From Gammaproteobacteria bacterium Ga0077536 (GTDB taxonomy: Bacteria; Pseudomonadota; Gammaproteobacteria; Ga0077536): 64,000 nt of DNA. Shown piece after piece: positions 44,001 through 51,924 of this stretch (within the stretch, counting starts at the first letter, position 1; every line of letters starts with the position of its first letter). The stretch lies in NCBI GenBank assembly GCA_001464935.1, contig LNEL01000047.1:62001-126000 (forward strand), given 5' to 3'. A program made the translations under genes and the position numbers. The notes under the pieces are model-generated. The model made no database searches, had not been told where the DNA came from, and was given only the letters and a program-made list of their open reading frames with translations.

Positions 44001-44201
44001 GAAGCGATGATCGAGCGCCCCGACCTGCCGGTACTGCTGGTCACCGGCCACAGCGCGGCCGTCGACGAGCAGCAGGCGCTCGCGCTCGGCATCAAGGCCT
44101 TCCTGCGCAAACCCGTGCCACGCATCGATTTGCTGAACGCGGTGAAAAACGCGCTGCCGGAAGCGGCGCCGCGCAAGGCGCGTGCGCGACGCGGCGGCTG
44201 A
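41100..44201 (+). CDS. Multi-PAS hybrid sensor histidine kinase
   Basis: A 1033-residue protein with no clear signal or membrane helix, so probably cytoplasmic. Five PAS/PAC-type units can be followed, at about residues 1-110, 115-245, 250-365, 375-500 and 505-625. They are followed by a HisKA domain with GLLTGGIAHDFNNILASVLGY (phospho-acceptor His), a HATPase domain (LNLCINARDAT, SVSDDGSGI, GTGMGLATVHGIVHHHGG) and a C-terminal receiver starting ILVVDDEPSIAQ with acceptor Asp in LLVTDQTMP and Lys in FLRKPV. All key residues are present. The start is GTG at 41100 with GAGG at 5-bp spacing; an ATG at 41050 is out of frame. The signal is unknown. Confidence 0.9.
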   Translation: MLRLIAAADEFMLTLDADDAVVATSVLRPRDGAVTTGGNTAFGQSFVDLLPAAHRASMTRLLADVRQQRRPVTQHLRFDGRTESFACTISAVSDATGGANQLICVLRNHAATVQPAVDRFDEALSLARVAWFERDLRTDIGIGSPSLAQIYGLEHPRGPWHFDEVRARILPEDLPGHHQEIAAGLERRFDDLEARVLQYRIRRPDGTVRHLEVRYRNLYSVERPRTYGLIFDITEAKQIEGELVDSRNWLNLALRAARIFLWERELATDVVRTSSNFAQFTGLQTARTTWTHQELLNTMPEDARQTFDEASAHWIAGREVRQPRVAIRLADGTHRWIESSGSVQSNEHGQPTHLLGITWDVTSVVEQELARKASDERLRRIADLVPGVVYQFKRDPDGHYSFPYASDGIRDIYGVTPDDVQADAAAIMASIHPEDLRGVLRSMRVSAEQQTRWQHHYRVVLPERGVRWVMGTATPQLEPDGATLWHGHIVDVTDRHEAESLLRESEARLSLALSAAGMASWQWDLQTDQVTTTRALSLMLGFESPTVSSDRLFSGVHPADVDAFRAQLDEVARTGYRDQFSVEYRFRWADGVYRWAELRARGVFDEHGKITAYYGVSLDIDERRRTEAERERLLRQLSQAQKMEAIGLLTGGIAHDFNNILASVLGYSSLALQRFGAANPGKLSDYLSEVIKAGERARDLVAQMLAFSRGETSEVARLEAAPLVEQMMKMLRPILPSSIEIRVDIAPDLPAVTANAVQLQQVLLNLCINARDATNGVGTIAITARYEHVNQADCASCHHRYSGKYVVLSVSDDGSGIQEAQRTRIFEPFFTTKSEQKGTGMGLATVHGIVHHHGGHLGLVSTIAVGSTFSVALPVADVLQDAGDSVAGGSEVEQLPVAAWPARILVVDDEPSIAQCTAEVLEIAGFRVSIETDSLRAAERLRAAPNHFDLLVTDQTMPRLTGHQLAIEAMIERPDLPVLLVTGHSAAVDEQQALALGIKAFLRKPVPRIDLLNAVKNALPEAAPRKARARRGG

Positions 44202-44260
44202 TAATCGCAGCTTGGGCCACCGGGAACACAGTGGGGCAGCAAGATGGCGGCGACAACATC

Positions 44261-44420
44261 GTAGGTTGGGCTGACGCAGGAAACCCAACACACGAGGCAC
44301 TATCCGCAGGTCAACGGCGGCGCCCCGTCACCCCGACGAACCGCCCGCCGCAACAAGCCGAGATGGGCGTCGACGCGATGTTCACCTTTCTTGTCGGGCT
44401 TCCTGCGTCAGCCGACCTAC
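44261..44420. repeat. ~160-bp inverted-end element, copy 1
   Basis: The left end GTAGGTTGGGCTGACGCAGG (44261-44290 in full) matches an inverted right end, TTCCTGCGTCAGCCGACCTA, at 44393-44420. The interior (ACACGAGGCACTA, CGCGATG blocks) resembles copy 3 at 53609-53769. Inverted termini and no ORF are typical of a REPIN- or MITE-like non-autonomous element. Confidence 0.72.
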
Positions 44421-44454
44421 GCAGCCGCAAGCTTCCGGTCGGCCCGAAACGGCC

Positions 44455-44619
44455 GTAGGTTGGGCTGACGCAGGAAACCCAACATCAGACGCAAGAGAAT
44501 GGCAGCGGCGTCATAGCACAGACCATGTAATCCAGCGGATGTGTTTGTTCGACGTTCACCATGATTCCCCGTTCGCCAGAGCACTGCGTGTTGGGCTTCC
44601 TGCGTCAGCCCAACCCACG
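44455..44619. repeat. ~165-bp inverted-end element, copy 2
   Basis: This copy has the same termini, left at 44455-44484 and inverted right at 44589-44619 (TGTTGGGCTTCCTGCGTCAG), but a different interior without clear similarity to the other two. It begins 34 bp after copy 1 in the same orientation. Confidence 0.7.
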
Positions 44620-44772
44620 CCCATCGCCTGCGCACGCGCAATCTGCATTCCTCTGAGTACGCGGTGGCAGATCCAGCGAACATCCGCCCTTGGCGTAGCG
44701 CCGGTGCCTCGGGGGACGGTGGGCGTCCGGCGCAGGCGACGCCGGCGTGCGCCAGGCGGCCAGGTCCATCGC

Positions 44773-45744
44773 TCAATCCTGCCCCGGTGCCAGCAGCTGC
44801 AACGCGCGGCGGGTCGCGGCGTGGCGTTCTTCGTTGACGGGGCTGACGGCGAGCACCGGCAGGTCGACCCCGGCGGCGCGAAACGCGGCGAGTTGCGCAC
44901 GACAGCGCGCGGGTGTGCCGACGACGCAGACTTCGTCGATCAGATCCTCCGGGATCAGGCGCGCCGCGTCGCGGCGCTGGCCGGTGCGCAGGATTTCCTG
45001 CACGGCGTCCATCACCTCGCCATAGCCGGCCCGGCGCCATTGCCGCCGATAGTTCGGCAGCGACGCGAAGAACGCGAGGTTGTAGCGCGCGGCAGAACGC
45101 GCTGCCGCTTCATCGTCGGCGACGAAGGTCGGAATGCTGAGGCAGCAGTGGCACGCGGCCGGATCGCGCCCCGCGGCACTGGCGGCGGCCTGCGCAGCCT
45201 GCACGAGCTGCGGCAGGTAGGACAGCGGCGACAGGTATGGCATCAACCCGTCACCGACCTCGCCGGCCACGGCCGCACTCTCCACCGTGTTGCCGGCGAC
45301 GTATACCGGCACCGGATGGCTTGCGGCCTGCGGCTTCAGCAGGCCGTGCGCGCCTTCGCCGGCCAGCGCGCGCTTCACCGTCTGCGTGTACTGCCGCAGG
45401 GTTTCGCGCGCATTGCCCATGTCGATGCCGAGCGAGGCGAGCATCTGGCGATGACTCATGCCGAGGCCGAGCATCAGGCGGCCACCGGACAGCTCGGCGA
45501 TCGCACGCGCGGTGGCCGCGCAGAGATACGGATGCCGGTAATAGATGTTCGCGATGTTGGTGCCCACGGTGACCCGTGTGGTCGCGGCGGCTATCGCCTG
45601 GCTCGCCGCCAGTGCGTCGCCGCGGCCTTCGTTGACGAGCACCGCTTCATAGCCGAGCGACTCGGCGAGTTGCGCGAGTTCGATGAACTCCGCGAGCGTC
45701 GCATCGGTCACCGTCGACAGGACGACGCCCAGTCTCTCCTTCAT
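44773..45744 (-). CDS. LLM-class flavin-dependent oxidoreductase
   Basis: A 323-residue luciferase-like TIM-barrel monooxygenase or F420/FMN oxidoreductase. Family features are ELAQLAESLGYEAVLVNEG, the TTRVTVGTNIANIYYRHP block and SGGRLMLGLGMSHRQML. The start MKERLGVV has GAGG at 9-bp spacing; two upstream ATGs (45750, 45762) are less well placed. It is the last gene of a five-gene minus-strand run with a SnoaL-like protein and acyl-CoA enzymes, where it may oxygenate an intermediate. The cofactor cannot be decided from sequence alone. Confidence 0.87.
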   Translation of the reverse strand: MKERLGVVLSTVTDATLAEFIELAQLAESLGYEAVLVNEGRGDALAASQAIAAATTRVTVGTNIANIYYRHPYLCAATARAIAELSGGRLMLGLGMSHRQMLASLGIDMGNARETLRQYTQTVKRALAGEGAHGLLKPQAASHPVPVYVAGNTVESAAVAGEVGDGLMPYLSPLSYLPQLVQAAQAAASAAGRDPAACHCCLSIPTFVADDEAAARSAARYNLAFFASLPNYRRQWRRAGYGEVMDAVQEILRTGQRRDAARLIPEDLIDEVCVVGTPARCRAQLAAFRAAGVDLPVLAVSPVNEERHAATRRALQLLAPGQD

Positions 45745-45769
45745 GCGCATGTGCCTCGCCATGCGTGCA

Positions 45770-46285
45770 TCAGCGGCGGGTGATGACGGGTGACGGCGGA
45801 TTGACCGGATTCGGCAGCCGCTCCGACAGGTCGAACGGCGCATCTTTCCAGCCGTCGGAGCCCGCGACCGTCAGCCGCCGGCTCGCAATCCGCCAGCCCG
45901 CCGGGGTGAGCCTCAGATGGTCACGATAACGACCCCACAGATCGATGCGCCGGCCGTTGCTCGCCAGCACGTGCCATGCATAGACGTAGGCCGTTGATTC
46001 GGCCGCGTCGTCGCCGCTGAAGCGGATGCGCACGTTCGACAGGTGATGGCTCGTCATCGTGAACACGCCTAGGGTCTTGGCGAACATCCGTGTCAGCTGC
46101 TCATGGCCAATCACGGCGTGCTTCGCGCCGAGTTCGAAACAGCCGTCGTCGCAGAACACGTGTTCGACGATGCCGGCCGGATCGTTGCGATCGACGTAGT
46201 GGCAGTAGTCCTGCAGGGTTTCCGTGATCAGGGTGCGTTGCACCTGTTCCCACAGCGCGCGTTCGGGATCCGGCAATGTGGCCAT
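45770..46285 (-). CDS. SnoaL-like/NTF2-fold protein
   Basis: A 171-residue protein of the NTF2/SnoaL-like fold. The pattern ERALWEQVQRTLITETLQDYCHYVDRNDPAGIVEHVFCDDGCFELG and the later WGRYRDHLRLTPAGWRIASRRL are typical. Members include ring hydroxylating dioxygenase small subunits, ketosteroid isomerase and dehydratases; there is no clear catalytic set here. It lies 30 bp after the MaoC-like gene and 25 bp before the LLM gene, so probably works on the same small-molecule pathway. Confidence 0.78.
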   Translation of the reverse strand: MATLPDPERALWEQVQRTLITETLQDYCHYVDRNDPAGIVEHVFCDDGCFELGAKHAVIGHEQLTRMFAKTLGVFTMTSHHLSNVRIRFSGDDAAESTAYVYAWHVLASNGRRIDLWGRYRDHLRLTPAGWRIASRRLTVAGSDGWKDAPFDLSERLPNPVNPPSPVITRR

Positions 46286-46315
46286 CGTGAAGTCTTCTGC
46301 CAGGCTCGTGGCGGT

Positions 46316-47398
46316 TCAGTAGCCGGCCTTCGCGTACGGCGTGTCGCCGTCGCGGCGGTAGACCAGCAGGTTGCGGCGATAACGGCAGATCTCCACGCCC
46401 AGCTGATTGCGCGCGAAGGTATCGACCGTCAACACGCCTTCGTGCGGCCGCGACTTCGACGTGCGCGCTTCGACGATCGTCGACTCCGCCTCGACGGTGT
46501 CGTGCTCGTGCACCGCCCCGAGCGTGATGTCGGTCCAGCCGAGATTCGCCGATACGCGGCCGAAGGTCCGCGTCGTCAGCGCCGTGACCGCGCCGAGCAG
46601 CACCGTCTCCGGCACCCGCACGCGCCCGCCGCCCCGCGTGTCGATCCACGCCGCGTCGTGAAAGGCCGGCGCGAAATCGAAGGCGCGGCGCGCATGCTGG
46701 ACCAGATCCGCGCGATGGAAGGTGCGCCGCGGCGCGTGGATGAAGCTCTCGCCGGGCCGCGCATCCTCGAAGAACAGGCCGCACTGTTCAATCAAGACGT
46801 CCCCGTGCGCGCGATAGCAGGCGAAGCGCGCCTCGCGCGCCGGTGCGCCGAGCGGCTCGAGCGCCACCGCCTGCCAGCCGGCACTGGTGAAGATTTCGAC
46901 GTCCATCACGAGGTTCGCGAACGGCACCGGGTCGGGCACGGGCGTGCCGTCGTGATGACGATCCTTGCGGCCGGTGATGCGCACCGTGACCACGCCGACA
47001 CCGTCGCTGCCCGGCCGGCACTCGAGGATCTCGCTCTCGGCGTAGATCGTGTCGCCGCCGAACACCGGCGCGGACAGGCTGATCTCGCGAAAGCCCAGGA
47101 TGTCGCGCCGGCAGCCGAGGGTGCGCGAGGTCATGCCGACGAGCCGCTGTACCGTCAGCGTGCTGACCATCAGCGGCCGCTGCCAGCTCGACTGCCCGGC
47201 ATAGCGGGCGTCGAAGTGAATCATCGCACCGTTGTAGCTGTCGAGCGTTTCGTCCGCATTGTCCTGCTGGCTCAGCGTGACGCCGGGCCGGTGCACATAG
47301 CGCTGGCCGGGCGCGAAACGCTCGAAGAACAGGCCGAAGTGCTCGCGATAACGCTGCGGCCCGGCGACGTAGAACGGCGTGTCGATCGTGTCGCTCAT
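46316..47398 (-). CDS. Double hot-dog MaoC-like dehydratase
   Basis: A 360-residue protein made of two hot-dog halves. The first is FFERFAPGQRYVHRPGVTLSQQD through about residue 170, and the second is LFFEDARPGESFIHAPRRTFHRAD from about residue 210. The layout resembles mesaconyl-CoA hydratase and other fused MaoC enoyl-CoA hydratases. It lies 7 bp after the acyl-CoA dehydrogenase gene, consistent with hydrating that enzyme's enoyl-CoA product. Confidence 0.82.
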   Translation of the reverse strand: MSDTIDTPFYVAGPQRYREHFGLFFERFAPGQRYVHRPGVTLSQQDNADETLDSYNGAMIHFDARYAGQSSWQRPLMVSTLTVQRLVGMTSRTLGCRRDILGFREISLSAPVFGGDTIYAESEILECRPGSDGVGVVTVRITGRKDRHHDGTPVPDPVPFANLVMDVEIFTSAGWQAVALEPLGAPAREARFACYRAHGDVLIEQCGLFFEDARPGESFIHAPRRTFHRADLVQHARRAFDFAPAFHDAAWIDTRGGGRVRVPETVLLGAVTALTTRTFGRVSANLGWTDITLGAVHEHDTVEAESTIVEARTSKSRPHEGVLTVDTFARNQLGVEICRYRRNLLVYRRDGDTPYAKAGY

Positions 47399-47405
47399 CT
47401 TCTGT

Positions 47406-48575
47406 CTACGCCACGGAGTGCCGCTTGATGTACTGACGCGCGATGATCATGCGCTGCATCTCGTTCGTGCCCTCGCCGATGCAGGTCAGCGGCGAATCGC
47501 GATAGAAACGCTCGATGTCATATTCTTTCGAATAGCCGTATCCGCCGTGGATGCGCATCGCTTCGGTGCTGTTCTCGAGCGCAGCTTCCGACGCGAAGAA
47601 CTTCGCCATGCCGGCTTCCATGTCACAGCGCTCGCCGCGATCGAAGGTTTCGGCAGCGTCCAGCGTCAGCAGCCGCGCGGCGCGGGCGCGCGTGACCATT
47701 TCACCGAGCTTGAGCTGAATGGCCTGGTGCTCGCAGATCGGCTTGCCGAAAGTCTTGCGGACCTGGGCGTAATCCGAGGCCAGCCGCAGCGCACCTTCGG
47801 CAAGCCCGACGCCGCGCGCGGCGACGTTGATGCGGCCGAGTTCGAGGCCGCCCGTCGCCTGGAAGAAGCCCTGGCCTTCGACGCCGCCGATCAGGTGTTC
47901 CTTCGACAACCGGTAGTTGTCGAACACCAGTTCGCCCGAGTCGATGCACTTGTAGCCGAGCTTCTCCATCTTCTTGCCGACGGTGAAGCCCTCCTTCTTC
48001 GGCGCGATGAACAGGCTCATGCCCTTGTAGCGCGGCTCGGCATTCGGATCGGTCTTCACCAGCAGCGCGATGCACGAGCCTTCGATGCCGTTGGAGATCC
48101 AGGTCTTGGTGCCATTGATCACATACTCGCTGCCGTTCCACTTCGCGGTGGTGCGGATGCCCTGCAGGTCGGTGCCGGCGTCCGGCTCCGTGAGCCCGAG
48201 GCCGCCGCGGATCTCACCGCTCGCGAATTTCGGCAGCCACAGCGACTTCTGCTCGGGCGTGCCGAACTTCTCGACCGCGAGTGACATGATCAGGTGCGAA
48301 TTGAAGATGCCGGTGATCGACATCCACACCGACGAGATGATCATCACGAGCTTCGCGTAGGTCGTCGCCGGCAGGCCCAGCCCGCCGTACTCCTGCGAAA
48401 TCGTCGCGCCGAAAAGCCCCATCTCCTTCATCTGCTCGACGATTTCGTGCGGATAGCGATCGGCGTGGTCGTATTCCTTGACGATCGGTTTGAGCTCGCG
48501 GTCGGTCCACCGCTGGATGGTGTCGAGCAGGATGGCTTCGTCTTCCCTGCTGAATTTTTCGTTGGCAACGGTCAT
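47406..48575 (-). CDS. Acyl-CoA dehydrogenase
   Basis: A 389-residue FAD enzyme of the standard acyl-CoA dehydrogenase family. Family blocks include GGLGLTEPDAGTDLQGIRTTA (FAD/substrate contact), GRINVAARGVGLAEGAL and IHGGYGYSKEYDIERFYRDSPLTCIGEGTNEMQR, where the Glu of GEGTNE is the expected catalytic base. The start MTVANEKFS follows AGGAGA. Closest paralogues by pattern are short or branched-chain and cyclic acyl-CoA dehydrogenases; the substrate is unknown. Confidence 0.94.
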   Translation of the reverse strand: MTVANEKFSREDEAILLDTIQRWTDRELKPIVKEYDHADRYPHEIVEQMKEMGLFGATISQEYGGLGLPATTYAKLVMIISSVWMSITGIFNSHLIMSLAVEKFGTPEQKSLWLPKFASGEIRGGLGLTEPDAGTDLQGIRTTAKWNGSEYVINGTKTWISNGIEGSCIALLVKTDPNAEPRYKGMSLFIAPKKEGFTVGKKMEKLGYKCIDSGELVFDNYRLSKEHLIGGVEGQGFFQATGGLELGRINVAARGVGLAEGALRLASDYAQVRKTFGKPICEHQAIQLKLGEMVTRARAARLLTLDAAETFDRGERCDMEAGMAKFFASEAALENSTEAMRIHGGYGYSKEYDIERFYRDSPLTCIGEGTNEMQRMIIARQYIKRHSVA

Positions 48576-48633
48576 GAGGCAGTTCTCCTGGAGCAAAGGG
48601 ACGGCCGGCGACGCCGGCCGTCGGGGTGCGGGT

Positions 48634-49635
48634 TCAGTCGAGCGTGACGACGATCTTGCCGAGCGCGCGACGCTCCGACAATTCGCGGATCGCGCGGCCG
48701 CCTTCGGCGAGTGGCAGCCGCAACGACACGTGCGGCCGGATCTTCCCCTGCGTGTAGAGCGCGATGAGTTCAGCGTTGTTGCGCGCATTCTCGGCCGGGT
48801 CGCGCTCGGTGAACGCGCCCCAGAAGATGCCGACGATCTGGCAGCCCTTCAGCAGCGCGAGGTTCAGCGGAATGCGCGGGATGCCGGCCGGGAAGCCGAC
48901 GACGAGAAAGCGCCCTTCCCAGGCGATGGCGCGCAGCGACGCTTCGGCATAGTCGCCGCCGACGGCGTCGTAGACGACATTGGCGCCCTGCTTGCCGCAG
49001 ACCGCCTTGAACTGCTCGGCGAGCGCCTTTGCGCCGTCCTTGTCGAACGGCCCGCGCGGATAGACGATGCCGTCCGCCGCGCCGTGCGCCTTCGCGAGTT
49101 CGAGCTTGTCCTGGCTCGAGACCGCGGCGATCACCCGCGCGCCCATTGCCACGCCGAGTTCGACCGCCGCCAGGCCCACGCCGCCGGCCGCACCGAGCAC
49201 GAGCAGCGTGTCGCCAGCCTTCAGCGCGGCGCGCTGCTTGAGCGCGTGATACGACGTGCCATAGGTGAAAATGAACGCGGCACCTTCGTCGTAAGGCATG
49301 CCGTCCGGCATCGCGATGCATTTCGCGGCGCTCGCCGCGACCTGCTCCGCCATGCCGCCGTGACCGACCAGCGCGATCACGCGGTCGCCGACCTTCAGGC
49401 TGCTGACAGCGCTGCCGACGGCCGTGATGTCGCCGGCGACTTCGCCGCCGGGCGCGTAGGGGCGCGTGGGACGGAACTGGTACTTGTCCTCGATCATCAG
49501 CGTGTCGGGATAGTTCACGCCGCAGGCACGTACGCGGATGACCACCTCGTTCGCGCCCGGCACCGGGGCCGGCAGGTCACTGCGCAGGACCAGCGTGTCC
49601 GGCCCGCCGACGACTTCACTCACCAATGCTCGCAT
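48634..49635 (-). CDS. NADPH:quinone oxidoreductase-family protein
   Basis: A 333-residue medium-chain dehydrogenase/reductase without structural zinc cysteines. RVRACGVNYPDTLMIEDKYQFRP, PGGEVAGDI and the NADPH motif VLGAAGGVGLAAVELG are present. It heads the run leading to acyl-CoA dehydrogenase, 58 bp upstream. It may be a quinone reductase or an enoyl-thioester reductase, since both functions occur in the family. Confidence 0.9.
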   Translation of the reverse strand: MRALVSEVVGGPDTLVLRSDLPAPVPGANEVVIRVRACGVNYPDTLMIEDKYQFRPTRPYAPGGEVAGDITAVGSAVSSLKVGDRVIALVGHGGMAEQVAASAAKCIAMPDGMPYDEGAAFIFTYGTSYHALKQRAALKAGDTLLVLGAAGGVGLAAVELGVAMGARVIAAVSSQDKLELAKAHGAADGIVYPRGPFDKDGAKALAEQFKAVCGKQGANVVYDAVGGDYAEASLRAIAWEGRFLVVGFPAGIPRIPLNLALLKGCQIVGIFWGAFTERDPAENARNNAELIALYTQGKIRPHVSLRLPLAEGGRAIRELSERRALGKIVVTLD

Positions 49636-49967
49636 GCAGGAATCCTCTTCATGCGCCCCGCCGACAGCGGTGGGCGCGGTTCGGTAAAGACCCGAACGCT
49701 AGCATGAAGAAAGCCTCGCGTCGCGAGGGGGCAAGGCAGGCTCGAGAGGGCCCGCGGCAGTGCCGTCCATGGCGTCCCGCCCCCTGGGGGGAAGCGGGCA
49801 CTGGCTGCCGCGGGCGCCGGATCATTGGGGGACCGGCGGCTCACACCTTGCCCGCCCGGCATGACGTGCGCATGACGAACCCGACGCGGTCGTGACCCAT
49901 GGCGACCTGCCGCCCCGACGGATCCGAAAGGTCGCCGCAGGGCAGCACGGCACGGCATAATGGCCGG
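49636..49967. other. 332-bp divergent gap with an inverted repeat
   Basis: It separates the quinone oxidoreductase gene (minus) from the macA-like gene (plus), so it should hold promoters for both. CCTCGCG/CGCGAGG form a near-palindrome at 49714-49728 and a larger inverted repeat lies at 49750-49815. No short gene or tRNA is seen. Confidence 0.55.
49750..49815. promoter_or_regulatory. 66-bp imperfect inverted repeat
   Basis: GCCCGCGGCAG (49750-49760) pairs with CTGCCGCGGGC (49805-49815). TGCC/GGCA and CCCGC/GCGGG blocks inside also pair, giving a long bulged hairpin. It could be an RNA structure, an operator or a terminator fragment. There is no further evidence. Confidence 0.4.
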
Positions 49968-51104
49968 GTGCGTACCCTGATCTTTCTACTCGTGGCACTC
50001 GGCATCGGCGCCGGCGGCTGGTGGCTGACGCGGCCGAAACCCGTCGAAGTGCTGCTGCATACCGTCGAACGCGGACTCGTGCGCGCGACCGTCTCGAACA
50101 CCCGCGTCGGCACCGTCGAAGCCTGCCGCCGCGCACGCATGTCGCCCTCGGCCGCCGGCCAGGTCGCGCGCCTGCCCGTCAAGGAAGGCGACAGCGTGCA
50201 GGCGGGCGACGTGCTGATGGAGATCTGGAACGACGACCTCCAGGCGCAGCAGCGCCACGTCGACGCCGAGATCGTGGCCGCCGGTCGGCGCGTCGAGGAA
50301 GCCTGCGCGCAGGCCGACGGCGCCGGCCGCGAAGCGGAGCGTTTGCGCAAGATGAGCCAGAAGCGGCTGGTGTCCGAAGACGCGCTCGACGTCGCGCAGA
50401 CGCGGGCCGCTGCCACGCGCGCGGCCTGTGCTGCCGCACGTGCGGCGGTCAATGTGAGCCGGGAAAGCCGCCAGGTCGTCGAAGCCCAGGTCGAACGCAC
50501 ACGGCTGCGCGCGCCGTTCGCCGGCGTCGTCGCCGAACTGAACGCCAAGCTCGGCGAATTCATCACGCCCTCCCCGACCGGCATCGCGACCTTGCCCGCG
50601 GTTGACCTGATCGACATGGCCTGCCTGTACGTGTCCGCCCCGATCGACGAAGTCGATGCGCCGCAGATTCGAACCGGCATGCCGGCCTGCGTTTCGCTCG
50701 ATGCCTTCGATGACAAGCGCTGCGGCGCCGTCGTGCGCCGGATAGCGCCGTATGTGCTCGACCGCGAGAAACAGGCGCGCACCGTTGAAGTCGAAGTCGA
50801 GTTCACGCAGGCGGACGACCTCAGGGGCCTGCTGCCCGGCTACAGCGCCGACATCGAAGTGCTGGTCGACGAGCGCAAGGACGTCGTGCGCATCCCGACC
50901 GAGGCCGTCGTCAAGGACACGCACGTGCTGGTGCTCGTCGATGGCGTGCTGGAACTGCGCGAGTTCGAACGCGGGCTCGCGAACTGGGAGTACACCGAGG
51001 CGAAGGCCGGCGTCGAGGCCGGCGAGCAGATCGTGCTGTCGGTCGGCCGCGACGGCGTCAAGGCGGGCGTGCCGGCGGTCGAGGACGATGGCATCGACGA
51101 ATGA
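49968..51104 (+). CDS. MacA/HlyD-type periplasmic adaptor protein
   Basis: A 378-residue membrane-fusion protein. An N-terminal helix (LIFLLVALGIGAGGWWL) anchors it, a biotinyl-lipoyl half motif follows (GQVARLPVKEGDSVQAGDVLMEI), then a coiled-coil hairpin of about 75 residues, the second lipoyl half (ERTRLRAPFAGVVAELNAKLGEFI) and a beta-barrel. The frame is opened by GTG at 49968; the longer open frame starts in non-coding sequence. It overlaps the ATPase gene by 17 bp. It is normally a partner of an ABC ATPase and an FtsX-like permease. Confidence 0.87.
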   Translation: MRTLIFLLVALGIGAGGWWLTRPKPVEVLLHTVERGLVRATVSNTRVGTVEACRRARMSPSAAGQVARLPVKEGDSVQAGDVLMEIWNDDLQAQQRHVDAEIVAAGRRVEEACAQADGAGREAERLRKMSQKRLVSEDALDVAQTRAAATRAACAAARAAVNVSRESRQVVEAQVERTRLRAPFAGVVAELNAKLGEFITPSPTGIATLPAVDLIDMACLYVSAPIDEVDAPQIRTGMPACVSLDAFDDKRCGAVVRRIAPYVLDREKQARTVEVEVEFTQADDLRGLLPGYSADIEVLVDERKDVVRIPTEAVVKDTHVLVLVDGVLELREFERGLANWEYTEAKAGVEAGEQIVLSVGRDGVKAGVPAVEDDGIDE

Positions 51105-51834
51105 CACGGCTGCCGCGACGGACGCGGCGACAGCCCCGGATCGCGCGCCGCCGCTGATCGAACTGCGCGCGGTCACGCGCATCTTCACTCTCGGCGGCGA
51201 CACCGTGCGCGCCGTCGACGGCGCCAGCCTCGCCATCCGGCAGGGCGACTACTGCTCGATCATGGGCCCGAGCGGCTCGGGCAAGTCCTCGCTGCTGAAT
51301 CTGATCGCACTGCTCGACCGCCCGACCAGCGGCCAGTACCTGCTGAACGGTACCGATGTCACTCACCTGTCCGACGACGAACTCGCCGCCGTGCGCAATC
51401 GCACGATCGGCTTCGTGTTCCAGTCGTTTCACCTGGTGCCGAGACTGACCGCCGCGCAGAACATCGAGCTGCCCCTGCTGCTCGCCGGCATCACCGGCCG
51501 CGAGCGCACCGAGCGCGTGCGCAGTGCCCTGCAGGCGCTGGGCCTGACCGAACGCGCGTCGCACCGGCCGGCGGAGCTGTCCGGCGGCCAGCGTCAACGT
51601 GTGGCGATCGCACGCGCGATGATCATGCGCCCGCCGCTGCTGCTCGCTGATGAACCGACCGGGAACCTCGACTCCGCGTCCGGCGCGCAGGTCGTGGACA
51701 TCCTCGAGACCCTGCAGCGCGAACAGCAGGTGACGCTGATCGTCGTCACCCACGATGCCGATCTCGGCGCGCGGGCTCGACGTCATCTGACCATCGTCGA
51801 CGGACGTATCGCGAGCGATACCCGCAGCGCGTGA
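51088..51834 (+). CDS. ABC transporter ATPase, MacB/LolD type
   Basis: A 248-residue ATP-binding protein. Walker A GPSGSGKSS, the Q-loop in FVFQSFHLVPRLTAAQN, signature LSGGQRQRVAIARAM, Walker B LLLADEPTGNLDS and the His switch VVTHD are all present. NLDSASG after Walker B is typical of the MacB/LolD/FtsE group. The gene has no permease after it: surE starts 90 bp downstream. The pair adaptor + ATPase therefore must use a permease encoded elsewhere or be a remnant. Confidence 0.93.
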   Translation: MASTNDTAAATDAATAPDRAPPLIELRAVTRIFTLGGDTVRAVDGASLAIRQGDYCSIMGPSGSGKSSLLNLIALLDRPTSGQYLLNGTDVTHLSDDELAAVRNRTIGFVFQSFHLVPRLTAAQNIELPLLLAGITGRERTERVRSALQALGLTERASHRPAELSGGQRQRVAIARAMIMRPPLLLADEPTGNLDSASGAQVVDILETLQREQQVTLIVVTHDADLGARARRHLTIVDGRIASDTRSA

Positions 51835-51924
51835 CCGGCGCCCTGTTCCAGGCCCGGCACATCGGTCACTATTCGGTCTGAATCGCGCCATCACCCTCCA
51901 TTCACCCAACACAGCCAGACGACC

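Larger units (their letters stand above)
44202..44772. other. 571-bp gap filled by ~160-bp palindromic elements
   Basis: It lies between the converging hybrid kinase gene and the LLM oxidoreductase gene. Two ~160-bp elements with inverted GTAGGTTGGGCTGACG ends occupy 44261-44420 and 44455-44619. The remaining ~150 bp toward 44772 shows no gene, but ATTCCTC and GCGAACATCCGC blocks near 44650-44690 resemble 53790-53846. Confidence 0.65.
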
